Assembly: GCA_900542195.1 (NCBI GenBank)
Contig: UQNA01000024.1
Span: forward strand, 1 to 41,039
Direction: 5' to 3'
Length of the DNA: 41,039 bases
DNA from: an uncultured Sutterella sp.
GTDB taxonomy: Bacteria > Pseudomonadota > Gammaproteobacteria > Burkholderiales > Burkholderiaceae_F
The notes beneath the pieces were generated by a model. That model ran no database searches. It had not been told where the DNA came from and saw only the letters and a list, made by a program, of their open reading frames with translations. Positions 33,353-40,859 of this stretch are shown here, piece by piece (position 1 is the first letter of the stretch; the number at the start of each line of letters is the position of its first letter). A program made the translations under genes and the position numbers.

Positions 33353-34111
33353 TCATTCCTTGTTGGGAATCTGTTTATTGAGGCTGGAGACAATCCGGCC
33401 TCTTAAATTATCTGCCTCTGTTTTTCTGTTTTCCCACCAGTCAAAGACATCGGAGAAAAGTGCGCCGTGAATAAGCAGGAATTTCCCGTCCTTCTTTACT
33501 AGTCCTCGGTTTGCCCATTCACTTAGCTGTAAAGAGACAGAGGTTCGGCTTGAGGAAATAATTTTGCTGAGCATCACGGTATTGAGCTGAACAGGAAGAG
33601 GATTCCAGCCGTCGGATTTAATGGGATAGTAGGCCTTGATTAAGGCTTGGAAAAGAGATACCAATCTCATATCTACTTCCATAGTGAAGCATGCAAGAAG
33701 CGCTTCAATCTGGCTTTCTTGTTTCTTGACTACGTGGGCAGTGAATATGTCCAAGATTTGGGTATTAGCCGTGATTTCTCGGTGCCAAATTTCGTAAGGC
33801 AGGAACAGTGCCTCACTATCTTTAACGACGTAAGCGCTGACATTGGCTACGGTGCAAGAGGCGCCGTCGATATCTCCCATACATCTTTTGGGAAGAATTA
33901 AGGCAAATACATGTTCCTTATCGTTCCAGTCCCAAAAGCGATAGAAGCACAAACCTTTCAAAAGGTACCCAATTTCTCCGAACGGACCGCCATGGAGGAG
34001 TTCTTGGCCTTTTTTGATTTTCCTTTTCTCGCCGTATTTGAAGAAGATTTCCTTTATTTCCGGAGGCTCCTCCGAGTGAATCCACTGTTGTCCGAATACG
34101 ATTTGGCGCAA
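33353..34111 (-). CDS. Crp/Fnr-family transcriptional regulator
   Basis: 252 residues. An N-terminal cNMP-type beta-roll (about 20-120: KYGEKRKIKKGQELLHGGPF, GEIGYLLKGLCFYRF, FALILPKRCMGDIDG) is followed by the long dimer helix. A C-terminal winged helix contains LNTVMLSKIISSSRTSVSLQ. There is no N-terminal Cys set for an [4Fe-4S] cluster as in FNR; Cys in FALILPKRCMGDIDGASC could be sensory. It converges on the dehydratase operon with five bases between the stops and is the natural candidate regulator. A dyad before its own start suggests autoregulation. Confidence 0.85.
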   Translation of the reverse strand: MRQIVFGQQWIHSEEPPEIKEIFFKYGEKRKIKKGQELLHGGPFGEIGYLLKGLCFYRFWDWNDKEHVFALILPKRCMGDIDGASCTVANVSAYVVKDSEALFLPYEIWHREITANTQILDIFTAHVVKKQESQIEALLACFTMEVDMRLVSLFQALIKAYYPIKSDGWNPLPVQLNTVMLSKIISSSRTSVSLQLSEWANRGLVKKDGKFLLIHGALFSDVFDWWENRKTEADNLRGRIVSSLNKQIPNKE

Positions 34112-34141
34112 ATCTACCCCCGACTAAAAAAACACCGTCTG

Positions 34142-34159
34142 TTGATAACTATATAGCAA
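34142..34159. promoter_or_regulatory. Candidate Crp/Fnr operator in the divergent promoter region
   Basis: TTGATAACTATATAGCAA has the dyad TTGNTA, six bases, TANCAA, an ordinary shape for Crp/Fnr-family sites. It lies 31 bases before the start of the regulator gene, in the gap shared with the divergent ATPase gene. Similar ends (TTGTTA and ACAA) occur at 28481-28497 before the dehydratase operon. Confidence 0.35.
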
Positions 34160-34297
34160 TTTTCTGCGGTTCCCAAGTGTCTATAGGGTTTGAAGGGAGC
34201 AGAATTTTCAGGCTTCGGCTCAAACAGAATTAAGAAAAAGAACCGAGGCGTACGGCTTGTAAGTAGAATGGAAAGAAGAAGAATTTTGGAATGGCAA

Positions 34298-35890
34298 ATG
34301 ACAGAAAAGGCCTTGAAAGACTTACCGCTTGGAACCTCTGATTTCGCTGCTTTACGAATGTCGGACGAGATCTATGTCGATAAAACCAACCTCGTTTTTG
34401 CGTTAGCCTCTAAACGAAGGAAATATTTCCTTATCCGGCCTCGAAGATTCGGGAAGTCTTTGCTAGTTTCAACTTTTGAGTCTTTGTTCAAGCATGGTTT
34501 AAGAGATTTTCACGGCTTGGATATCGAGCGGCTCTGGACAGATGACAGAACTTACAATGTGGTCAGGCTGGATTTTTCTGAGGTTAAGCCTCTATTCGGA
34601 CTACAGAAATTTGTGGATGGTTTGCGGGATCGTCTGATTGATAATTTTTCACCATTTGGTTTCGCTTACAAGCCCGATAACACCACAATATTCAGCCAGT
34701 TGTCTGCGTGGATGAAGACGCAGCCGGTGAATTCTTTGGTCCTGCTAATCGACGAATACGATGCTCCTTTAACATCCTCCTTATCCGATCCGGAGCTTTT
34801 CACCTCCGTCAGGAACGTACTATCCGAGTTTTATTCGGTATTGAAGTCCAATGATCAGATTTTGAGGTTTGTCTTTATTACTGGGATTACAAAATTCAAT
34901 AAAACTAATATTTTTTCCGAGCTTAATAACTTGGATGATATTTCGTTAAGTCCTCGATTCGGAAGCTTGCTTGGCTATACCCGTGAGGAGCTCCAAACAT
35001 ATTTTTCAGGCTATTTGGATCAGGCTTCGGATGCACTTTGCCTCTCACAAGAAAAACTTTTGGAGAAGCTGACTACCCAATATGATGGATTTTGCTTTGA
35101 AAGAACCGCCAAAAGCAAAGTTTTTGCGCCTTGGTCCTTGTTGAATTTCTTTTCTGAGCCTGAAAGCGGCTTTTTGGACTACTGGTTCGAAAGCGGTGGC
35201 AAGCCGTCCGTATTGTTGGGTTATTTGAAATCCCATGCTCTTCGGAATCCGGAAGAATACTGCCGCGAAAAAACCATTTCGTTGGCCTCTTTGGAAGGAT
35301 CCTCGGACGTAGAAGGCTTGTCAGATCTTGGTCTTCTGACACAGGCAGGATATCTAACAATTAAGACAATAAAGTATACAGACACGGTTTACCTGGACTA
35401 TCCCAACCAAGAAGTAAAACGCTCGATGGCTCAGCTGTACCTGGAACAACTTCTTCGCGGCAGAGTTGCAGGTCAGGTTGGAGCGGGACCGATTGTGCGT
35501 GTGCTGAAAGAAGAGTCGCCGGAATCCGTCTTCCATATCCTTAATCGATTATTTTTGGCAGTCGACTATCATCGTTATCCGGTTAAGGATGAGGCTTCTT
35601 TGCGGGCCTATGTCCAGGTGTACTTTGCCGGTGCCGGCTTAAAGCCAAAAATTGAGAGTCACAATGCCCATGGCAGAAGCGATTTGGAAGTTCAAGCGAG
35701 TGATAGGTTGTGGATTTTTGAGTTCAAGGTAGTCAGAGACGAGCATGCCGCAGATGAAAAACTGAAGGAAGCTATAGATCAGATGAGAGCTCGACACTAC
35801 GGAGAGCAAGAAAACTCTGCAGAGTTAAAAAAGATTGTCCTGGTATTCTCCATCAAAGAAAGACAATTTGTCCGCTGGGCGCAAGCATGA
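34298..35890 (+). CDS. AAA-ATPase-like / PD-(D/E)XK nuclease fusion protein
   Basis: About 530 residues from the ATG at 34298; an ATG at 34268 or a TTG at 34190 are alternatives without a good site. The N-terminus LPLGTSDFAALRMSDEIYVD starts the AAA-ATPase-like domain, with Walker A RPRRFGKSLLVSTF and Walker B SLVLLIDEYDAPL. The C-terminal 120 residues are a PDDEXK_9 nuclease-like domain with SHNAHGRSDLEVQASDRLWI followed by FEFKV, giving the D...E-x-K motif. Proteins of this type are numerous in gut Bacteroidetes and some Proteobacteria; their role is unproven and may be defence. Convergent with the flavoprotein gene. Confidence 0.88.
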   Translation: MTEKALKDLPLGTSDFAALRMSDEIYVDKTNLVFALASKRRKYFLIRPRRFGKSLLVSTFESLFKHGLRDFHGLDIERLWTDDRTYNVVRLDFSEVKPLFGLQKFVDGLRDRLIDNFSPFGFAYKPDNTTIFSQLSAWMKTQPVNSLVLLIDEYDAPLTSSLSDPELFTSVRNVLSEFYSVLKSNDQILRFVFITGITKFNKTNIFSELNNLDDISLSPRFGSLLGYTREELQTYFSGYLDQASDALCLSQEKLLEKLTTQYDGFCFERTAKSKVFAPWSLLNFFSEPESGFLDYWFESGGKPSVLLGYLKSHALRNPEEYCREKTISLASLEGSSDVEGLSDLGLLTQAGYLTIKTIKYTDTVYLDYPNQEVKRSMAQLYLEQLLRGRVAGQVGAGPIVRVLKEESPESVFHILNRLFLAVDYHRYPVKDEASLRAYVQVYFAGAGLKPKIESHNAHGRSDLEVQASDRLWIFEFKVVRDEHAADEKLKEAIDQMRARHYGEQENSAELKKIVLVFSIKERQFVRWAQA

Positions 35891-35950
35891 GCCGAGAGGA
35901 ACGATAAGATGAAGGTTTAAAGGTACCGTCAGCCTCTCATTTTTAAGCAA

Positions 35951-35981
35951 AAAACCGCAAAGTTCAGTGCCTTGCGGTTTT
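35951..35981. terminator. Bidirectional terminator
   Basis: AAAACCGCAA (35951-35960) and TTGCGGTTTT (35972-35981) form a ten-pair stem; G962 and C971 extend it after a bulged A. It gives T runs on both strands and separates the convergent ATPase and flavoprotein genes. Confidence 0.9.
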
Positions 35982-36009
35982 AGTTCGAATATCAAATTCG
36001 TTAATCAGG

Positions 36010-37521
36010 CTACTTCATGTTTTCTGTGGCGTGAAGTGCAGCGTGTCTGCCAGAGAAGGCTGCAAATCCAAAGGCGTGTCCAGAAGACCAAGTTGTGTAT
36101 GTTGGTCCAACCATGTTGGAAACTTCTAATCCTGTGGCATAAAGACCTTTGATTGGTTTGTTATTCTTATCCAGAACTTGATGATTTCTGTTGGTGACAA
36201 GGCCGCCGTAAGAGCTGAAATAGTAGGCTTTGAGCTTGATGGCATAGAGTTTCTTGGTGTTAAGCGGACGCATGTAATTCTTCAACTTAAAGAATTGACC
36301 ATCATGCTGTACTTCACAACCTTTATTGTAGGCAGAAACCGCGGCGGCTAGATTTGCTTCCGGAACGCCAATTTCTTTAGCCAATTGTTCAACGGAGTCA
36401 GCGGCTTTGAAGTTGTCGCTGTCGGCGGCCAAAGCTTCATCGATATCTTTCTGAAGGTTAGGAAGTTTTTTGCCAACCGGTGCCAATACGCCAATGCCGG
36501 AATCAATGCCTTTGTCTATCATGTATTTGACTTGAGAGTCATCAAAGATGCTCCAGGCATAATGGCCGTGCTGTGCATAAATGGCATTGGCCGCTTGGCT
36601 GAAAGAGAAGGCGACGTCTTCGTTGGCGAAACGGTTGCCGTCTGAGTTGACCCAAAGAGCTGACGGTTGCCAAGAAGTTGTGTAGAGGTCGCTTAAGAAC
36701 TTGATGCCTTTGCCTTCTGTTCCTAAATGGCCAACGAAAGAGACTGGTCCCATCTGTGCGCCTGCATTCAAGGCCATTTGAATACCGTCGCCGGTTTTGT
36801 TCATGTTGACCGAAGACTTCCAGCCTTCCGGATCTCTATGGGCCCATTCAGCGATTTTCTTAGGATCGTCGCCAAAACCACCGGAGGCTAAGATAACTGC
36901 CTTGGCTTGAATGATGTATGTATCGCCTTTCTTGTTGGCGGCTTTGGCGCCAATGACGTCTCCTTTGTCGTTCTGAATGAGTTCTGTAGCGGGAGTGCTT
37001 GTCTTGGTATCAACGCCAAGTTTGTCTGCGCTGTCCTTTAATCCTTTGATGAGCCCGGCGCCATGATTTGTACCTTTGTAGTCGCTGATGACATGCCATG
37101 TAGCTTCTTCCCAAGGCGTCATTCTGACGACTTCGAATTTGATGCCGTGATCAGTAAGCCAAGCGATGTTTTCACCGGAGCCTTCTACATAATCTTTGGT
37201 TTTTGGTCCGTCAATAACGTAGAAGTGCTTTTCCATCAAGGTTTTGAATGCTTCTTCCTTTGTCAAGGTGTCGCTTCTGAGACGATTTAGTTCGGATTCG
37301 ACGGCAAAAAGACCTTCAGCGAATTGAGAACTGCCGCCAACCATAGGATTCTTTTCCAGCAGGATGACTTTCTTTCCTTTTTCGGCACTTTGCACTGCAG
37401 CTGTTAAACCTGCGGAACCGGCTCCGATGACAAGCACATCAGTGCTGAGCTTATATTCGGCAGCATTTGCAAAAGCCATGAGGCAAGAGGAAACGGCACA
37501 GACCAAGATTGTTTTATTCAT
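36010..37521 (-). CDS. Exported FAD-dependent fumarate-reductase-like flavoprotein
   Basis: 503 residues from the ATG at 37521, chosen because CAAGGAGTT lies upstream and a signal peptide begins there (MNKTILVCAVSSCLMAFANA). The FAD-binding Rossmann motif is VLVIGAGSAGLTAAVQSAEK, with GGSSQFAEGLF, a VILASGGFG and the C-terminal GLYATGLEVSN, then YTTWSSGHAFGFAAF, of the FAD_binding_2 family. No c-type haem motif (CxxCH) is present, so electrons must come from a separate cytochrome. It acts in the periplasm as a respiratory reductase for fumarate, urocanate, an acrylate or similar; the substrate is unknown. Related enzymes are multiplied in gut Sutterellaceae. Confidence 0.9.
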   Translation of the reverse strand: MNKTILVCAVSSCLMAFANAAEYKLSTDVLVIGAGSAGLTAAVQSAEKGKKVILLEKNPMVGGSSQFAEGLFAVESELNRLRSDTLTKEEAFKTLMEKHFYVIDGPKTKDYVEGSGENIAWLTDHGIKFEVVRMTPWEEATWHVISDYKGTNHGAGLIKGLKDSADKLGVDTKTSTPATELIQNDKGDVIGAKAANKKGDTYIIQAKAVILASGGFGDDPKKIAEWAHRDPEGWKSSVNMNKTGDGIQMALNAGAQMGPVSFVGHLGTEGKGIKFLSDLYTTSWQPSALWVNSDGNRFANEDVAFSFSQAANAIYAQHGHYAWSIFDDSQVKYMIDKGIDSGIGVLAPVGKKLPNLQKDIDEALAADSDNFKAADSVEQLAKEIGVPEANLAAAVSAYNKGCEVQHDGQFFKLKNYMRPLNTKKLYAIKLKAYYFSSYGGLVTNRNHQVLDKNNKPIKGLYATGLEVSNMVGPTYTTWSSGHAFGFAAFSGRHAALHATENMK

Positions 37522-37581
37522 ATTAACTCCTTGTGATTGCGGTGTGTAAGGTAATAGTAGATCCCTTGGCTTTGTGTAAAT

Positions 37582-37635
37582 GTTCAATGTTTAACGCTGA
37601 TTTTTATCTCCTCTTAGATTGTTCAACGGTTAACG
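37582..37635 (-). promoter_or_regulatory. Two direct operator-like repeats before the flavoprotein gene
   Basis: GTTCAATGTTTAACG (37582-37596) and GTTCAACGGTTAACG (37621-37635) agree in 13 of 15 positions and are 39 bases apart, close to four helical turns. That spacing suits a regulator binding twice on one face. They lie 61-114 bases before the flavoprotein start. A related 15-mer lies before porin 2. Confidence 0.45.
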
Positions 37636-37809
37636 TTAGGTAAGCAGTTCTATTCGGTTCAGGCTTAAAAATATCGTGACAACCATCTGTGATTGCGCAC
37701 AAAAATGAATAAATTGCAAGAAGAATATTGTGTTGAGAGAGAAGTTGAGAGACTTGCCGCAACGTTTGCTGCTTATATGCAACATATTGAATTTAAAAAA
37801 TTTCTAAAG

Positions 37810-37838
37810 TTGACTGTTCATTTTTAACATGTTCTAAT
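37810..37838 (+). promoter_or_regulatory. Promoter of MFS transporter 1
   Basis: TTGACT (37810-37815), a 17-base spacer and TCTAAT (37833-37838) form a good sigma70 promoter. The same arrangement is kept before the second copy. It places transcription start near 37845, so the ATG at 37837 is inside the -10 box and the real start codon is the ATG at 37882. Confidence 0.7.
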
Positions 37839-37881
37839 GCGCTTGCCTGAGGACGTATTCCTCGTTTTCTATGGTGTTTCA

Positions 37882-39048
37882 ATGACTGAACAATTAAGAA
37901 ATCGGCTGAGCTGCATGGCTTTTTTCTTTATTGCCGGCGGTACATATTCAGCCATTATGGCGTATATGCCTTCAATCAAGGTGCATACTCAAACAACCAA
38001 TGCACAAATCGGAACGTCTCTATTTTTCTTCGGAGTCTTTTCTTTGATTTCCTTGCTCATGAGCAAAAAGATTCTGGAAAAATTCGAATCAGCTTTGGTG
38101 ATCTTCCTCTGCACAGTTTGGATTTCTCTCTGCCTTTGTGCCATTGCCTTTGCATCAAGCCCGGTGCACTTGTATATGTGTTTCGGAGCGATTGGTCTTG
38201 GCGTAGGTTTGATCGATGCTGCCGTCAATATGCAGGGAATTTTGTTTGAACAAAGACATAATCAGCAGGCTCTTAATCTGTTTCATGCCTTGTACAGCGG
38301 CGGAAGCCTTGTTCTATCCATTATTGCCGCTATTGCGGCTTCTGCGGCACTCAAAGCGGAAGTGTTTTTTCCTTGTGTCGCGGGGCTCTTTGTTGCGATT
38401 GGGATCTTTTCAAAACCGGGTCTTCTCGCTGAACACAAAAAAGTTGAAGACAAGGAAACAAAGCCTGAGTCTGAACGCAAAATTCCATTCTTTGTAATTG
38501 TTTGCGGCCTGTTGACACTATTGGCATATTCTTCTGAAGGGTCTGTAGCAGAATGGGGTCCTCTTTATATTGTTGAAGAAAAAGACGCTCCCATTGCGCT
38601 TGGTGCTTTGGTTTACGGCGTTTTTTCTGCGATGAGTTTTATAGGGAGATTGTTTGCCGATCCGATCAGAAAAAAGGTTGGCTCTTTCGTACCAATTAGA
38701 ATAGGGTTGGTGGTTGGCCTTTGTGGAATGCTTACGGTTCTTTTCGCACAATCGGCCTATCTTTGCTTGTTCGGCTATGCGTTGCTGGGAATCGGTTTGG
38801 CACCGGTAGTTCCGACGTTATTCAGTTTAGCCGGTTCCATCCCGGGAATCTCTCCTCAGCGGGCCAGTTCTACCGTTGCATTTCTTGCTTACGGGGGTTT
38901 GCTTTCCGTTCCTCCTTGCATCGGATATTTAGCACAAATGAGCTCGCTGCACTCCGCGCTTTTCCTTGTGGTAGCTTTTCTGCTTGTGATTTTTGCGGCA
39001 TCTTTGCTTCTCCGAAGACTTTTTGTGAAGTCCGGAGGCAAAGCGTAA
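37882..39048 (+). CDS. MFS transporter, copy 1
   Basis: 388 residues with about 12 hydrophobic segments, a major facilitator of the YbjJ/FucP-like kind. The central loop between helices 6 and 7 is charged (LAEHKKVEDKETKPESERKI). GRLFADPIRKKVGS is the loop motif of the second half. The ribosome binding site is weak; the start follows from the promoter. The second copy (39457-40623) has exactly the same length and differs by scattered substitutions, so the two arose by tandem duplication. Substrate unknown. The nearby iron-type sRNA promoters raise the possibility of a link to iron, but a Fur site is not seen at this promoter. Confidence 0.88.
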   Translation: MTEQLRNRLSCMAFFFIAGGTYSAIMAYMPSIKVHTQTTNAQIGTSLFFFGVFSLISLLMSKKILEKFESALVIFLCTVWISLCLCAIAFASSPVHLYMCFGAIGLGVGLIDAAVNMQGILFEQRHNQQALNLFHALYSGGSLVLSIIAAIAASAALKAEVFFPCVAGLFVAIGIFSKPGLLAEHKKVEDKETKPESERKIPFFVIVCGLLTLLAYSSEGSVAEWGPLYIVEEKDAPIALGALVYGVFSAMSFIGRLFADPIRKKVGSFVPIRIGLVVGLCGMLTVLFAQSAYLCLFGYALLGIGLAPVVPTLFSLAGSIPGISPQRASSTVAFLAYGGLLSVPPCIGYLAQMSSLHSALFLVVAFLLVIFAASLLLRRLFVKSGGKA

Positions 39049-39082
39049 CGGAAGGCTCACGCAACCAATCGCAGGATCTCCG

Positions 39083-39212
39083 AAAAAAAATACCGCAGGT
39101 GGCTGTTGCCATCTGCGGTTAAGTGCCTAATTCAGTAAAAAGGCAATCCCCATTAACTAACTACCCACGAGGCTGGCCTCGATCAAGGAGTTGAATCAAG
39201 ATTGATTCAGTA
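39083..39212 (-). ncRNA. Candidate Fur-repressed small RNA, copy 1
   Basis: A transcript of about 130 nt read leftwards from about 39212. It begins with a seven-pair hairpin (TGAATCA 39203-39209 region with 39192-39198, four-base loop), then a single-stranded linker ACTCCTTGAT (39182-39191). A second hairpin (CGAGG/CCTCG, 39168-39181) and about 45 bases of open sequence follow. It ends with an eleven-pair stem (39092-39102 with 39109-39119) and nine T. The T run is only on this strand, so the stem is not the terminator of the transporter. No reading frame of note. The linker is complementary to AAGGAG-type ribosome binding sites, as in RyhB/PrrF-type RNAs. Confidence 0.7.
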
Positions 39213-39218
39213 AGTGGA

Positions 39219-39248
39219 ACTATACATTAATTGAGAATCATTATCAAT
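39219..39248 (-). promoter_or_regulatory. Promoter of sRNA copy 1 with overlapping Fur box
   Basis: On the minus strand: TTGATA (39242-39247), 17 bases, TATAGT (39219-39224). A 19-base dyad (39230-39248: ATTGAGAAT, C, ATTATCAAT, eight of nine pairs) covers the -35 box and most of the spacer. TTGAGAATCATTATC agrees in 13 of 15 positions with the core of the classical Fur box. Iron-bound Fur should block this promoter. Confidence 0.7.
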
Positions 39249-39384
39249 TAGATATTATAGGTATTTTCCCTATTATTAATTTTTTGTGGATCTGGATATC
39301 GAGGTTTTCTTTCGTGCGTCAGGAGTTGGAATCTAAACCGAAGCCGGCTGGTTATGCCTGAATCTCTATAACCGGCAGCATAGT

Positions 39385-39413
39385 TTGGCTATTATTTTTT
39401 CCCACACTCTAAT
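39385..39413 (+). promoter_or_regulatory. Promoter of MFS transporter 2
   Basis: TTGGCT (39385-39390), 17 bases and TCTAAT (39408-39413) repeat the arrangement at copy 1 with one change in the -35 box. It supports the ATG at 39457 as start codon. Confidence 0.65.
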
Positions 39414-39456
39414 GCACCAGCCGGATGGTCCGTTCCTTGTTTTTGATGGTGTTTTG

Positions 39457-40623
39457 ATGACTGAACAATTGAGAAATCGGCTGAGCTGCATGGCTTTTTT
39501 CTTTATTGCCGGCGGCGTTTATTCAGCCCTAATGGCTTATATGCCCGTAATCAAGGTGCATACACAAACAACCAATGCGCAAATCGGAACTGCTTTCTTT
39601 TTCTTTGGCGTTTTTTCGTTAATTGCTTTGTTCGTGAGCAAAAATATCTTAGAAAAAATTGAGTCAGGTTGGGTGATCTTCTTTTGCACACTATGGATGT
39701 CCATGGGGATTTGTGCCATTGCCTTTGCATCAAGTCCTGTTCAGTTATATGTGTGTTTCGGCGCCATGGGCCTTGGAGTTGGTGTGTTCGATGCGGCGAT
39801 CAACGTCCAAGGAATTTTGTTTGAGCAGCGCCACAAACAGAAAGCACTCAATCTTTTCCATGCTTTGTACAGTGGCGGTGGACTTGCTTTGTCCATCATC
39901 GCCGCACTTGCGGCTTCTGCAGCCCTAAAAACAGAAGTGTTCTTTCCGTGCCTTGCGGCGTTATTTGTGGGGATTGGTGTCATTTCAAAACCCGGCCTTC
40001 TAGCGGATGACAGAAAAGCGGACAAGGAGAAAGCAGGCTCAGAAGCAGACCGCAAAATTCCGTTCTTTGTGATCGTATGCGGATTGCTAGCACTGTTAGC
40101 GGATGCTTCGGAAGGCTCAATAGCGGAATGGGGACCGCTTTATCTTGTCGAAGAAAAAGATGCTCCTAATGCTCTTGGTGCATTGGTTTATGGCTTTTTT
40201 TCTGCAATGAGCTTTGCCGGCAGATTAGCAGCCGATCCCATCAGAGCAAAGGTTGGTTCTTTCGTGCCTATCAAGATAGGTTTGTTGTTGGGCCTTTTCG
40301 GAATGCTTACGGTTCTTTTTGCGGACTCAGCATATCTATGTTTGTTTGGTTATGGAGTGATGGGTGTCGGTTTGGCGCCTGTGGTTCCGACGTTATTCAG
40401 CTTAGCCGGTTCAGTTCCCGGAATTTCTCCTCAACAGGCTAGCTCAACCGTTGCTTTTCTGGCTTACGGAGGTTTACTTTTCGTGCCTCCATGCATCGGA
40501 TTCTTGGCACAGATGAGCTCACTGCACTCTGCACTTTTCCTTGTAGTCGTTTTTTTACTTGTTGTTTTCACAGCATCTTTGTTTCTCCGAAGGCTTTTTG
40601 TAAAGTCCGGCGGCAAAGCATAG
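39457..40623 (+). CDS. MFS transporter, copy 2
   Basis: 388 residues, the tandem paralogue of copy 1 with the same topology and identical stretches (MTEQLRNRLSCMAFFFIAGG; KVHTQTTNAQIGT; LAPVVPTLFSLAGS). Differences cluster in helices 3-5 and in the central loop (LADDRKADKEKAGSEADRKI). In-frame ATG codons at 39412 and upstream lie in or before the -10 box, so they are rejected. Copy 1, its sRNA and the following spacer are all repeated here, giving a repeat unit of about 1.55 kb. Confidence 0.88.
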   Translation: MTEQLRNRLSCMAFFFIAGGVYSALMAYMPVIKVHTQTTNAQIGTAFFFFGVFSLIALFVSKNILEKIESGWVIFFCTLWMSMGICAIAFASSPVQLYVCFGAMGLGVGVFDAAINVQGILFEQRHKQKALNLFHALYSGGGLALSIIAALAASAALKTEVFFPCLAALFVGIGVISKPGLLADDRKADKEKAGSEADRKIPFFVIVCGLLALLADASEGSIAEWGPLYLVEEKDAPNALGALVYGFFSAMSFAGRLAADPIRAKVGSFVPIKIGLLLGLFGMLTVLFADSAYLCLFGYGVMGVGLAPVVPTLFSLAGSVPGISPQQASSTVAFLAYGGLLFVPPCIGFLAQMSSLHSALFLVVVFLLVVFTASLFLRRLFVKSGGKA

Positions 40624-40669
40624 TAAGAATTGTTTGTCCACAATCTCACAGAATCTACGATTGTTGACG

Positions 40670-40798
40670 AAAAAATACCGCAGATGGTTTTGTTGCCATC
40701 TGCGGTTAAATGCCTATTCTTTAGAAAGGCAATCCCCATTAACTAACTACCCACGAGGCTGGCCTCGATCAAGGAGTCGAATCAAAATTGATTCAGTA
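40670..40798 (-). ncRNA. Candidate Fur-repressed small RNA, copy 2
   Basis: Same layout as copy 1. First hairpin GAATCA/TGATTC, linker ACTCCTTGAT, the identical CGAGGC/GCCTCG hairpin and GTTAGTTAATGGGGATTGCC. The final stem is a perfect eleven pairs (40677-40687 with 40696-40706) and is followed by T. The terminator stem differs from copy 1 by a change that turns a G-U into an A-U pair, and the loop differs in sequence and length, so pairing is conserved while sequence drifts. The section from the first hairpin to the second is nearly unchanged. Confidence 0.7.
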
Positions 40799-40804
40799 AG
40801 TAGA

Positions 40805-40834
40805 ACTATACATCAAACGAGAATAATTCTCATT
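40805..40834 (-). promoter_or_regulatory. Promoter of sRNA copy 2 with overlapping Fur-like box
   Basis: TATAGT (40805-40810) is identical to copy 1; the -35 box ATGAGA (40828-40833) is weaker. The dyad AACGAGAAT, A, ATTCTCATT (40816-40834) pairs in eight of nine positions and contains the perfect palindrome GAGAATAATTCTC. The sequence has changed from copy 1, but the dyad and its position have been kept. Confidence 0.6.
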
Positions 40835-40859
40835 TAGTTTATATAGGGACTTACCCTTA

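Noticed and set aside
37837..37881. ATG at 37837 as start of MFS copy 1 (and 39412 for copy 2)
   Set aside because: In both copies this ATG is part of the conserved -10 box TCTAAT, so it lies before the expected transcription start.
39092..39119. The stem after MFS copy 1 as terminator of the transporter gene
   Set aside because: On the plus strand no T run follows; the run of T is on the other strand only.
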